This document shows positions 11,621-23,073 of a stretch of DNA of 64,000 nt, piece by piece (the stretch's first letter is position 1; each line of letters opens with the position of its first letter). The notes under the pieces were generated by a model. That model saw nothing but the letters and a program-made list of their open reading frames with translations, made no database searches and had not been told where the DNA came from. This DNA is from Isoetes taiwanensis (taxonomy: Eukaryota > Streptophyta > Lycopodiopsida > Isoetales > Isoetaceae), in contig JAJEKV010000014.1 in the NCBI GenBank assembly GCA_021234155.1, positions 21,343,513-21,407,512 on the forward strand, written 5' to 3'. The position numbers and the translations under genes are program-made.

Positions 11621-12310
11621 TTTGATTGAACAGTATATTTTAGATGAAATTTGATGTTTCACAAAGCTCCTTGATCTGTCTAATGATGTATTATTTAATT
11701 AAGCTTGATTTAGTTCCTGAGGGGGGAATTAATTTCCATCCCTAGCTAGTATTGTCCTTTATTGGTCGTCAGATGGGGGCACCTTCTGTAGAATATGTTG
11801 GCTGGCAAGATCCAAAGCACCGGTATTGAGTCAGCATGGAGTCAAATTGATCCCATTAAATAGGAACGCCCCTGCCACAACACCATGGCTTCATCAAGTA
11901 TACAACACAGGAGCATGTGCATACAGTAGCAGAAAGCAGGCATAACTCAAACACAACATCCGCCAAAACAGAGGCCTGATTGATTTCTTCAACGGGCCTC
12001 AAATAGAACAAAGCTGACCTGACACAAAAAAAGAGTTGGCTTACCGGATTCAAGCGTCAAACGCTTTTGAATGCCACAATTTCTCTTTCTCTGTGGCAGG
12101 CAGATGGGGTTCGGCTGGCGTTTAAATGGGTTATGGGAAATACTCCAATTGTTATACATACTCTAATATGCTAATGGAAGGAAGCGCTAAACTGGGATCA
12201 AACTCAAAAGATCCCTGTTTTGATGAAGGCAAGCTCTCATATAGATTCTGCATTTTCCTTGCAAAGTTAACATCTTCTTTCTTTAGAAGCCAAACTGAAC
12301 ACAAAAAAGC
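11621..12310. other. Non-coding sequence between CACTA and copia remnants
   Basis: No gene or clear repeat was seen. A single further CGTCAGATGGG string near 11767 resembles the CACTA subterminal motif and may mark remaining interior or decayed sequence of that element. Confidence 0.4.
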
Positions 12311-13130
12311 ATCAAGCATGCAGGTTTGCCAAACTTCCTCTGGGAAGAAGCAGTAAAGACTGCTGTGCTAGTGCAAAATGCTTTGCCAACCAAAAGTCTG
12401 GAAGGTATGTGCCCAGAATTCTTATGGTCAGGAAGTATGCCTAACTTTGAAAATTATAAAGCATATGGCTGCCTGGGATATACTCATGTTCCCAAGGAAA
12501 AGAGATTAAAATTAGATGACAGATGCATCATAACCTATTTGGTAGGATATGATGAGCATTCGAAAGGTTACAGAATGTACAATCCAGAAAGAAGAAACAT
12601 CATAGTGAGCAGAGATGTGACTTTTGTAGAAGAAGAATTATACAGGCCAAGGTCTATAAGCAAAGTGGAGATTAAGTCAAAAATAGTAGAGCCCTGCAAT
12701 ACAAATGTAAATGATATGGCAGATTTGGATGACAAGGTGGATAAGAATGCACAAAGCTTGGAAACAAATCTTAAAGATGCATACAATGATGAGGAAATTG
12801 ACATTGAAGACAATATGAAATGGTGGAGCATGAAATGAAAAAACAGAAAAGGAGGTCTGAATGTGAAAGATTAATGGAAGATGCAAACTTTGACACCAGA
12901 CTTTATGGCAAAAAAGGAAATGGCAGGAGTTCTAGGTTGCAGTTACATGAGAAGGATCTTGAAGCACTCACAATTATGCAGACAGGTGTTCCTGAAACCT
13001 TTGATGAAGCTGTGAACAGCATAGAGACAAACAGATGGAGGGAAGCCATGAATGAAGAGATTAATTCCTTTAACATGACATCTACCTATGAATTAGTTGA
13101 CTTGCCTATGGATTTGGGTTCAGGTATTCA
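12311..13130 (+). pseudogene. Ty1/copia polyprotein fragment (integrase C-terminus to RT start)
   Basis: Frame 12317-12838 reads LPNFLWEEAVKTAV, then YGCLGYTHVPKEKRLKLDD, LVGYDEHSKGYRMYNP and IIVSRDVTFVEEE. This is the highly typical end of the copia integrase and the GAG-pre-RT linker. A stop at 12838 and a shift into the next frame (12820-13176) bring in DEAVNSIETNRWREAMNEEI and YELVDLP, the beginning of the copia reverse transcriptase (RVT_2). The catalytic RT motifs, RNase H, gag and LTRs are absent. It is a truncated, frame-shifted remnant with no regulatory sequence of its own. Confidence 0.9.
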
Positions 13131-13723
13131 GTTATCGAGTGTTTCTTGCTTTGCTACAGGAAGCAACAGAGCTTAAGCATTAGTCCTGTTTATATTGCAG
13201 GTTACACACAGGTTTTTTGCTGGGCAACTGGGCAAGATCTCTTCTGGTGATTTCACTGATTACATAAGGTAAAATAGCATTTATAAGTTATTCAATGAAA
13301 ATGACCATGACAGTGTCTGCCTGCAAACAAAATCCCTGCAATAGCTCAGTCATGGTCTCTTCGTTTAGAATTCCCTTTTGATTTCTATCCGCTTTGAGTT
13401 CTCTTCGCTCAGAGTTCCCTTTCCTATTACGAAACAAAAAGATGAGCCAGTTCCCTTCAGTGATTCTAATTACTATCTGGCTTAGACAGAAAAATATTTT
13501 ATGTAGTTCTCTGCATGTTATTTCCAATTCAAACAATCATGTAACCACTTTGGTTCTATACATATTAGTTTTCCAGTCTTTAGGATGTAAATTTCCCTTT
13601 CACTTTGCTCACTCACGCTTTCAAGGTTGTGATATAAATTCCCAATCAACACAAACTACTACATGTCTACCATCATTATTATCTAGAAAACATATTACCC
13701 AACATAAGAATACTGAAACAATA
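13131..13723. other. No recognisable feature
   Basis: A/T-rich sequence after the copia fragment. The frames of up to 130 codons here have no family resemblance, and I see no repeats. Confidence 0.4.
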
Positions 13724-13958
13724 GAAATATGGTTTGAAATAAAGCCATCTTTAATGGTCGAGGCATTGGCACATGCCTCGACATAAATCAAATGTCCATA
13801 TCGCACACACCCTACGTAAATTGCATCTACAGATTGACATAAATGGAAATATGGTTTGAAATGAAGCCATCTTTAATGGTTGAGGCATTGGCGCATGTCT
13901 CAACATAAGTCAAAAGTCTATATCACACACACTATATGTAAATCCCATCTACAGATTA
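13724..13958 (+). repeat. Two-copy tandem repeat, about 122 bp
   Basis: The unit begins GAAATATGGTTTGAAAT and contains AAGCCATCTTTAATGG, GAGGCATTGGC and CATCTACAGATT. Copies start at 13724 and 13846 and differ by about 10-15 percent. It is non-coding. Confidence 0.85.
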
Positions 13959-14037
13959 AGGTTGTTACTATCTTGAACACATGCAATTTTTTACCCCTAC
14001 ATTATTCATCATTGACTGTCTAGCATGGATGAGCAAC

Positions 14038-14218
14038 CCCTGGTCACAAACGAGCAACTCTCCCAGTCTGGAACTATAAATTGCCTCTGCCAATGGACTC
14101 AGAACATCGACATTACCCTGATGACCAAATTTCGTGGGCAGAAGACCACCCCTTCTCCAAGAAGCATCAAAGTAGATCATGTCCAACTCATTCGTAGTCG
14201 ATTGGCCTAAGAGGTGGC
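14038..14218 (+). repeat. Diverged direct repeat, copy 1 (copy 2 at 15847-16031)
   Basis: Both copies contain GCAACTCTCCCA, CTCTGCCAATGGACTCA, GACATTACCCTG, CACCCCTTCTCCAAGAA and ATTGGCCTA(A/G)GAGGTGG in the same order. Their conceptual translation (CQWTQN-DITL-TKF-GQK-TPSPR) is conserved better than chance would give, so the repeat probably derives from a coding region, plausibly a LINE ORF1, which I cannot assign. Confidence 0.7.
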
Positions 14219-15160
14219 TGCGAAATACTGCCATGTAGAATGCAGATTTTTTTTGGTTGTCCAACAACAAACTAAAATAGCGCGTATGGTGTACATATTC
14301 ATAAAACTTATGTCAAGTCTCCCATTGGTATAGTAACCTTGGTTTTTAAATTTGTGGAGACAAAGCTCAAGAAAAAGTCGCGGCTTTCCCTTACCTTGCA
14401 ATATGGATCCCTATGGATTATGACGAGTAGACCTTCAAACTCTAAAACTGTATAACCTGTAAAAGGTTTATCAGACCATAAAGTGGATGTCAAGAGTTTA
14501 ACTATGCTCAAGATCAAACTGATCATATATACTATTCTTTAACCACCCATAAGGGAGAGTTAGATGTTATGCATCAATGTCTCTCTGTCTCATCCGTTGA
14601 AGACAAAGCATAACCATGATTATTAGGGCATGTTTTGGCTCTATACTCAAGGAAATCTATTGCAAAGCCGGAATTTTAAACACGTGCATGTGCTAGCAAA
14701 GCTATTGTGGCTCTTTAAGAAAAGTTGTCATTGAGACATGGCAATGTTTTTGCGTTCCTAACATTTTGATGATGCGTTTCAACTGCAAAGGTACCTGGTT
14801 CTAGACTCGAGAAACTTTTTATGCTGATATCCCTGGCAGATTATGCCAGATATATTTATTCAGTAAATAGACTACATGAACCATGTCTCATGTGTATGTT
14901 GCAGGCTGATTATGTCAACCTACAAGCAAAGAAGTCCGGTATTTCTCCTCGTGGCATTCATGTTGGCGAAAAAGATGCTACTAACAAAATTATTGTTGTC
15001 GGCTCTGTGCAAACTATTACTCTTCCAAGATTAGGAGATGTTCTTGGTCAGAAGGAGAAAAATAAACAGGGATTATGGGACGAGTGGTAGTGGTCCATGC
15101 TGCATCCCACTTAATTTACACAATGTTGGGATGGTGACATTTTCTGCACAGATGTTTATG

Positions 15161-15705
15161 TTTGGATCTATCGGCCATCCCGAACGATCCCAAACAATCT
15201 TGCTACTGCAAAAGGCGCTCTTGACTTCTTATTGCCACACTGGGAGGAGGATAAATCCAAACCCCATTCTGTCAGTTCCTATTGCTTCGCATCTTCAACT
15301 GCAACCTCTCGACCACGTCCCAAGTGCAAACGACCAAAACTCGACCTCCATAACGTAAACCCTACAATAACCTAGCAACACACAGACGTTTCAGAGGTTG
15401 AAACGTGGTTGCTTTTATAGATAACTAGGTGCACCATCTTTTAATATGCATGCAGAGCTATGGCAACCGAAATAACAGAGTTTGGACCTATAGGCCATCC
15501 CGAACGATCCCAAACAGTCTTGCTACTGCAAAAGGTGCTCTTGAGTTTTAATTGCCACACTGGGAGGAGGATAAATCCAAACCCCATTCTGTCAGTTCCT
15601 ATTGCTTCGCATCTTCAACTGCAACTTCTCGACCATGTCCCAAGTGCAAACGACCAAAACTCAACCTCCATAACGTAAACCCTACAATAATCTAGCAATA
15701 CACAG
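15161..15705 (+). repeat. Direct repeat pair, about 225 bp each, 319 bp apart
   Basis: Copies at about 15161-15386 and 15481-15705 are about 95 percent identical. Shared landmarks are GGCCATCCCGAACGATCCC, CACACTGGGAGGAGGATAAA, CCCATTCTGTCAGTTCC and CTCCATAACGTAAACCCTAC. It is a recent local duplication of unknown origin. Confidence 0.9.
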
Positions 15706-15846
15706 GGTTTACGTTTCGGAGGCCATATCCTAGTCATATTCGACCAGGATCTTGCACAATGTCATCACGTAAAGGGAGGACGTTGACGCCAGAAGACAGG
15801 CCCTTAAAACCTTCTAGAAGCAGTTCACCCCAAAGGTCCTCTCCCG

Positions 15847-16361
15847 AAGGCCCCTGGCCACGGACGGGCAACTCTCCCACTTCGGAGCTTTGAACTGGCT
15901 CTGCCAATGGACTCAAAACGTCGACATTACCCTGGGGACCAAGTTTCATGGGCAGAAGAGCACCCCTTCTCCAAGAAACGCCAAACTAGCTCATGTTCAA
16001 CACGTTCGTAGTAAATTGGCCTAGGAGGTGGTTGTGGCAAGGCCACGGGAAGTGATAATTAATCCAGATGTAATGGGAGCTATTTTGGCTCCACCTCTAC
16101 AGAATTCTAACATTGCTACGGAGCATGGTGATGGTTGGAAAAGTGTTACACTTAAGAAGGCAGCTAGGAAGAAGCGATCCTCAGCAGTCATGGATGAGTT
16201 AAAGCGCGTTATACTAAATGATTATCTAAGATGAACATGTAGCTTTGCATAGAGGGACATTTTCTCCCTTTACGTTTTAAACCTATCTCTCACCTTTTTG
16301 TACTTATTTCTCTGATTGGTAATGGTATTCATCTGTCGTCCTTCAAAAAAAAAAAAAAAAA
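15847..16361 (+). mobile_element. Probable retroelement (LINE-like) 3' end with poly(A)
   Basis: Copy 2 of the 14.04-kb repeat runs into a 68-codon frame (16028-16234) containing GWKSVTLKKAARKK. The segment then ends with CGTCCTTCAAAA and a 17-A tail at 16345-16361. The terminal CGTCCTTCAAAA matches the ends of the two LINE copies at 21182 and 22602 (CGTTCTTCAAAA), so it is likely a member of the same or a related LINE group. No reverse transcriptase sequence is present. The left boundary is unknown. Confidence 0.5.
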
Positions 16362-17780
16362 TCATCCTCATACCTAATGGTTCCATAGTTCACATTGAAA
16401 ACTACTTAGAACCTATACTGAGTAAGTTTTTAGCAATTGCTTTTTCTAAAATGGAATATGAACATTAAATAATTTCAACAATGTGCTTTCAATCTTCAAT
16501 TTTGATAATGAAGGCACACAAAGATGTTTGTCGTGTTCAAGTAGTTCAGAATGCGAAGCAGGCAATGTTACGCTTCTAGTTTCTACAATAAGCTAATTAG
16601 GAGATTGGATATGCGTAATTATCAAAACGACATTGGCGTATAACAGGACAGACACCATATAAACATGTAGGTGCATCCATGGCGATTTGTTAAGCGGTCT
16701 ATATTGTGACATTGAGGAAGATTTAAACAGCCAATTGTGAGATCCGGGATTGCCAACATGCTCTTGTGTGCTTGCCATCACCAACACATGAATTCATAGT
16801 AGAAAAGAATGGTATCTTGCTTGAGCATCATACTTATTGTTTGGGCCATTTGGTCGCTCTGGGATTCAGATGGATTGATTGACTTTCCCAAGTGCAGCCT
16901 TTTTCTGGCCCTGCATTTTAGTTCCTTATGGCTATGGCATTGAAGCTTCAATAAACGCACTGCCAGATTTTCCTTAGAGACATAACAAAACAGGGTGTTA
17001 GTCTTCTTACTATTCAGTTGGAATCTTTATGTTTCGTTTCGAGTTTTTGCCTGCCGGGATTGGGGCATGGGTTGATGCTCCATGGAAAAAAGGGGCATCA
17101 TGGGATGGGGGCATTGGATGACGTGATGGTGGCTTATATATACGGCGCTCGATATTTATACAATATGATTTAGAGCGAAAAAACTGTAGAGCTTTGTCAT
17201 GTGTATCGCTTCCAACGACCGAGATGAGTGGCTGAGATTGTGGCCCAAGTCTTACGATCCATTTGGCCTTAGTTTAACGACCGCTATTAACATCCAAGAT
17301 TGATCCCCGCATTGTGTTGTTTTGGGTCGCTTCTATCTCCCTGCATCCCTTCTAATCATGTCTATCTCCGGTAACTGCAAACGAAGGGCGACATCTTTCC
17401 CAGTTGGGTGGGTCATTCGACCTTTGGTTGGGGTCTTTAGATAGACCTTGCTAATGACCTATAGGCTTTAGATAGATGATGATGTCGCAACAACAAAGCA
17501 TTGCCAATATTTCAAAGCCTATCAGTATATATTGAGTAAAAAAGAGCAGATAAATAAAATATATGGTGAGGAATTCACTTGTGATAAAGCAATATCGTAT
17601 TCAACGGCTGGGGTGAATATGGGATAAATGGCTCAGATTGAGATCCTCGTCCTTTCACCTTATTGGCTCTGAAAGTAACGGCTGAGATTAAAGGGGCAAA
17701 TCGTGATCCCCACCACATTGATTTTGCACGGCCGAGAATAGGGGGCAAGATCAAAATCCCCGTCATTTTGTTTTTGCCTT
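16362..17780. other. No recognisable gene; one TATATATA promoter-like site
   Basis: No coding frame was recognised. A TATATATAC box at about 17133-17142 lies in a less A/T-rich context and could be a core promoter, but no coding frame follows closely. Confidence 0.35.
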
Positions 17781-17869
17781 GCCGCCATATTATGTGCCTT
17801 CTCTCCCCTCCTCTTTCCCTTCTGTTTCTCGATTCTCTTCCTTCATATTCTTGATCTTCGTGAGTGGCT

Positions 17870-18040
17870 ATGGCGGCAGCATTTTTGGGTAAGTTTTTGT
17901 CTACAACAGAGCAAGGGCGGTGGAGTAGTGGATATGCAGACCGGATTTACAGCTGTATGGTCGGAGTAGCTATGTGGCGGGTATGCATAGAAGCGAAATA
18001 CAAGGCGTTTGAATGGATCGTAGAATTCTTTTGTTTGATT
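17870..18040 (+). CDS. Unrecognised short frame, candidate first exon
   Basis: A C/T-rich stretch (17795-17855), as in many plant 5' leaders, precedes ATGGCGGCAGC at 17870. The frame reads MAAAFLGKFLSTTEQGRWSS and continues to a possible GT donor near 18043. No downstream exon could be linked with confidence and I do not recognise the product. It could equally be chance. Confidence 0.2.
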
Positions 18041-18091
18041 CAAGTGCGTATCTGCTGTGTTCCTAGCATTTCACAAAAAGAGGTTCTGTAA

Positions 18092-19019
18092 TCATGCTCT
18101 ATCTAATTCTTGTTATCTATAATTCGAGCTCTTGCAAAAGAGTTGGGTAATATTTTAATTGCTTGAAGTTTTAGATTCGTGCAGGATTAGTTGCCTGTAC
18201 TATGGATACTCGCTGGGTCTTATGGTTTGCCTGGAGAGGCCGAATTTACATAATCCTGCTGCTGTAGAAAAGCATGGCATATATGGGCTCCCACAGGTAA
18301 TTTGTGAGATGCAAACAGGACCACTGCAGATGGTGAATCAAGACAAAACTTTGACATCTGCCTCTTTTCCGCCATAGCTCGGTCGCCTGAAGCTATAGCT
18401 GCCATATCTAGACCCATTTCGTTCTGCTATGGCTATGCTTTCTGGCAAGGCTAGGATGCTCAAGAAAGTTATGGCCATGGCTACGGTTCTTGAGAGATGA
18501 AGATTTTTACCATAAAACAGAACAAAGAAACACTCTGTTGGTGGCATCACCAAATCACCTGACAACCCTTTTCCTGATATCCGATTTCATCTGCTTCTGC
18601 TTACATTTCTTGCCTTTGTCGTAATGCAACCTTAGGTTTCTATTTGCAAATAAGGGAGGCCGAGATATTAATGCAGGTGTTAACAGTAGCAATTAATGAT
18701 CGGCCAATACCCCTATATGGAAACCGAACTAGTCGGTCGAATCAGTGGGTGCCCCAATTGAAACTAGGTGACTGACTCTCGCGACGATCGGATCCAGAAG
18801 CAGATAAGTAGAGCACATATGATCTTGAAGACACACAGCTGATGGGCATCCGGATTGATTCCCAGGGGGAATTCGTGTCCATGATTCACAGCATCAATTT
18901 GAACTTGGAGTTTTTCTAGTCTATTCCCATTGCTACAGTAACCATCGATTGTGATTTATTTCAATGTTTGAGATTAAGTAATAGTGCGTTTGCTATAAAA
19001 CTTCCAATTTGAACTTCTA
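18092..19019. other. No recognisable feature
   Basis: Mixed-composition sequence with no frame above 75 codons that resembles a known protein, and no repeats seen. Confidence 0.4.
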
Positions 19020-19785
19020 TTAACGATGTCTTTTATTAAAAAAACAACACTTGAAAATATTTTTTTTTCTAAAAACCACATGTGGATTTTATGTAAAACA
19101 ATACTCGAAAAGAACACCTATTATTGAAAATCACATCTTTCTTTTTAAAACCACATATCATTTTTCAAGGAAACCAACACTTGAAAACAATATAGTTAAA
19201 AAAAAAAACTAGAAAACTACGTGTAGTTTCTAGCAAAGTCGGACAAAATTCTATACGTAGTTTTCCAGTGTTGCTTTTTATGCAAAATAATAGTTCAAAA
19301 CAACATGTGTATTTTTAGGTTTTATTAAGAACCACATGTATATTTTTCAAGAACCCAACACTTGAAAACAATATAGTTAAAAAGAAAAACTAGAAAACTA
19401 CGTGTAGTTTCTAGCAAAGTCGGACAAAATTCTATACGTAGTTTTTTAGTGTTGTTTTTTCTGCAAAATAACAGTGAAAAACAACATGTGTATTTTAGGT
19501 TCTATTAAGAACCACATGTATATTCTCAGGAAAACAACACCTGAAAACTACAGCTACTCTACAAAAACAACTTGTAGAAACTTATGTAATTCCTACGTGT
19601 AGATAATTTTGACAAAACTCTATGCGTAGACTTTTGGCAACAAAAACTACATGTATAAAAATTTTGCTAAAAACTACACGTCATTTCTAGCAAATCCGGA
19701 CAAAAAACAACACGTAGTTTTTTGGTGGTGTTCTTTTGCAAAAAAGACACTGAAAAACAACATGTGGACCCAGTTTTGGGGTGGT
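19020..19785. repeat. A/T-rich tandem repeat, main period about 181 bp
   Basis: CCAACACTTGAAAACAATAT recurs at 19174 and 19355, and each copy is followed by AACTACGTGTAGTTTCTAGC, AGTCGGACAAAATTCTA and ACAACATGTGTATTTT. The unit is duplicated almost exactly, with decayed partial copies on both sides. Many short inverted strings (TACACGTAG/CTACGTGTA) occur in it. It is non-coding and resembles the reverse complement of the 10.5-kb tract. Confidence 0.85.
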
Positions 19786-19910
19786 AGTGGTCCACTTAAT
19801 TTTATTGCCACTTAAGCATACGAACTATTGCCATCATAAAATTCAATATCTGCACTTAGTAGATACAAGTCATCTACTAATACCGATGAAATCCCAGACC
19901 ACCCAGTGGT

Positions 19911-21191
19911 AAGATCGACCCAGTGGTAAGATTGGCATGGAAGAAATGTATGTTGTTTAAACAACAAGGAGGACTTGGTATGTTGGATCTTTCTTTACAG
20001 GGTAAGGTCTTAGCTTCTAAGCTATTGTTCAGTTTGTTGAAAGATGATTGTGCATCACCAGGTATGAAGTTACTTAAACAATCAGTAAAGAAGTGTATAG
20101 TTTTTCATAAGCGAGGTGTGAGAATTGAGCTTCCTTGGGCATTGTTATATCCATTGAAAGCTTCTTCACATGCCTCTCCAGTACTGAAAGGCTTGCTTCG
20201 GGCCTGGAAGGTAGTCCAGCAGGTGATTACATTTGATTGGGAAGCTTGTCTCCAGGCATCTTCCCCCTTTCTGTGGTCGCCTTTGTATATTCATGGACAA
20301 CTACACCCAGTTGTAGAATTTATGCATGCGCATTCCCAAGCGAGGTGGAGGAGAGCAGGTATTATTTCTATTGAACAGTGGTATTTTGGTATTGACATTG
20401 CTCCTTGGCAATGGTTTCATGAGACATATGGGTTGTTGGATAAAGATATCAGTATATGGGCTTATGTAGCAAGTGCTGGAACTTTGTTCAAGGTATTAAA
20501 GAAGGCAAGAAACTAGAAAGTTCATGCTACAGATTGCTTACCTCCTCAAATACTTTATCACCTTCTCGAAAATGGCACTTACAGACTTTGCCTTCTCAAT
20601 GGCAATCCATCTGGAACCTTGTTTGGTCTAAATATAATCCTCCAAAGGTAAATGTTCTACTTTGGCAGGTGATTCATCGCTCTTTGAGAGTTAATGAGAT
20701 GGTTCATCGCTTTAAGCCGGGAGTAAGCCCACTTTGCCCAATGTGTGAGCGGTGCATTGAAACATTGGAGCACTGTTTATATTTGTGTGCAGAGCTGAGT
20801 AGTCTTAGGTCCTGGCTGCATTCTCTTTTTGGAGTATCTTTGGACAGTCAGCACTTTCTTTTGGGTATTTATCCAAATCAGTGGACTGCTTCTAAAAGGA
20901 TTGCATTTCACATGGCAAAGTCTTGGCTAATATGAAGTGTATGGAAGTGAAGGTGAAGAAAGGTCTTTTATGATAAGCGTATTTCTTCTCAGGTGGTGCT
21001 TCAAGAAATTCGTAAGAAGTTGTATAATTGCTTTCAGATCTCCAATTGGCCTGATCGTATTAAAATTCCAATATGGAGTGATCATCTAAAAGTGATTGAT
21101 GCTTCAGGGACATTTCTTACTTCTGGAAGTACTTTGTAATATTTTGAGTGTATAATATGAAGTAAAACACGTTCTTCAAAAAAAGATCGAC
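19911..21191 (+). repeat. Target-site duplication AAGATCGAC flanking the LINE
   Basis: AAGATCGAC occurs at 19911-19919 and again at 21183-21191, immediately after the A-rich LINE tail. The flanking host sequence on both sides is the dispersed repeat that is uninterrupted at 10078-10340, which independently confirms the insertion. Confidence 0.85.
19920..21182 (+). mobile_element. 5'-truncated LINE insertion (about 1.26 kb)
   Basis: The insertion contains only the 3' part of LINE ORF2. Frame 19923-20516 includes the post-RT region (WKKCMLFKQQGGLGMLDL). Frame 20456-20935 contains the zf-RVT domain (PPKVNVLLWQVIHRSL, then CPMCERCIETLEHCLYLC). The two frames overlap and require a frameshift near 20460-20515, and the region stops at 20933. 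The 3' end is CGTTCTTCAAAAAAA. It belongs to the same family as the minus-strand copy at 22602-23058, judging by the aligned C-termini (EHC-x-LC-x16-LLSLF-like). Confidence 0.9.
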
Positions 21192-21305
21192 GCTACTCCA
21201 CAACCATGGACGTCCCATAGGGTCTAGCATGCGCGACATGCCCCCAAATTATCTATAACTTTGCATTTCCTCCCCTTTCTTAGAATCTTGGCCTCAAGGT
21301 GTAAG

Positions 21306-22586
21306 AATGCAATACAGGAAATATGTTTGTACTTTTGTCTTCTCTAGCGACCACTTAGGAATTCTTGGGTCACTACATGACCTTGATATTTCCAGAATAT
21401 CTTCATTGTACAACTTCCGAACAATTTTGAGCATCTCGAATCAGTTCGGGTTACAGTGGAGTTTAACACGAACACTATATTATGGAATTAGCCTCATTAT
21501 CCACTATAGTATAGTCAATACATCTAGCTTTCATCATACACAGTACTAGATTTTAGTTTTCCAACAAATCTAACTTATATGCTAATATTCCCCTGTCTTT
21601 ATCGTGAAAAGCATTAGCATCATGCGGAATAGACATTGGCACCATTCCTTAACAATACTATTAAGGAAATTGTTTATTTAACTAAGAAAGTATCATTTCT
21701 TAGGACAACACACTCATCTTCCTCGGGATGACCTCAACTTGCATAGGTTTGACTCTAACTTGAAGATTCAGACAACTCTACTTTTGAAAAGTGAGAATTG
21801 CCTCTCTATCATGCAACAACTTAAAGTAGAATCCTTTTTGAGGCACTCATATACTTCAGTACATATATTCTACTCCAATCCACACATACTAGTTCGCTTT
21901 AGATCATTTACATGGCGCATAGACCATTTCAATGGTCCAATCATGTTGCATGCATATTTTAACCACATTAGGTTAACAATATCTACTTCCTTAGTACCAC
22001 CCTAGGGTACTTGGTCAAACCTTACTAGAACCAAGTGTGTTGCCTAGCAGGAGCAATATGACTCTAGGCCCATGCTCTCGCACTTATACAATGGTTCTAT
22101 ATAGTAAGCTTGTAGCAATTTTAGTATGCAACCATCCTTGGCTTCCATAGTCCGGCACATTGCACACTCAACTCCAAGAAACAACTTGGCAAAATTGACC
22201 TATAGCTTCCCATACCTAGTATAGGATCTTGTGATACAATGCACAAGAAATGAAGTTCAATCATTTGGGCAAAACCACTTTTCTACAAGAAAAGATTCTA
22301 ATGCACCAGTCCCAGACATGGTCACCATGCCCTTTAGTCAACCTTCTCCTATGCATTAATAATAATTCAAATAAAATCTTTTCTATATCACAATTCAAGA
22401 CACAATTCAAGAAACTCTATACTTATAGAGATTGCTATGGTCATAAGCATATTATCTTCTAGATAATATCCAACACCTCACCTCATGAACTTCTATTCAT
22501 AAGTTCTCAACCCATGGTGACATAATCTCACCTAGCTACACCTAGCTTGAGATTACTGAGGTAACCTTTTGACCTTAGCAAATCTG
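21306..22586. other. Degenerate sequence, no recognisable gene
   Basis: Short frames in both directions have no motifs that I can assign. The region follows the dispersed repeat interrupted by the LINE and may be the decayed interior of that element, but I cannot show it. Confidence 0.35.
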
Positions 22587-22601
22587 ATAGTCCTTTAAGC
22601 T

Positions 22602-23058
22602 TTTTTTTTTTTTTTTTTGAAGAACGACAAACTTTATTGAAACATCAAGCCAAAAGCCAGATACAAATGCAGAGGTGGGAATAAAATTTCAGAGGATAAT
22701 CATGATCCACTGAATAGAACCACCAGCCTATGCATAAGACAACACACTCAAATAGGACTTAAATATCGACTGTCGCTTGGCAGGAGCAAGCGAAGAACAA
22801 TGGTAGGCCTTAGCGATTATAGCTTGTGCGTCCTTGAGGACTACTGTTGGAGGAATATCCAAACCCTGCGCTTCCAGATGGACCACAGCAACCATCCTGA
22901 TGCCAAATGAAATGCTTGACTCTGCACCTTATTCCAAGTATCCGGATAAATAGTCAGAAGCACTTGCTGACTTGTCAATGTCACATGAAAAAGAGAAAGC
23001 AGCCAAGACCAAACAGGCTGGAGATGATCACATAAAAAGAAACAATGCTCAATGCTCA
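22602..23058 (-). mobile_element. 5'-truncated LINE with 15-bp target-site duplication
   Basis: A poly(T) run at 22601-22618 is the tail of a minus-strand LINE. The 15-bp sequence ATAGTCCTT(T/C)AAGCT flanks it at 22587-22601 and 23059-23073 with a single mismatch. The frame 23059-22841 (minus) begins MSIEHCFFLCDHLQPVWSWL, the end of the zf-RVT domain, and is homologous to the LINE at 19920-21182. The 3' end (AATAAAGTTTGTCGTTCTTC then A) matches the 9.25-kb copy. Confidence 0.93.
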
Positions 23059-23073
23059 ATAGTCCTTCAAGCT

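Noticed and set aside
11254-11625. A 123-codon Arg/Val/Cys-rich ORF
   Set aside because: It is a translation of the CGTCAG subterminal repeats of a CACTA end, not a gene.
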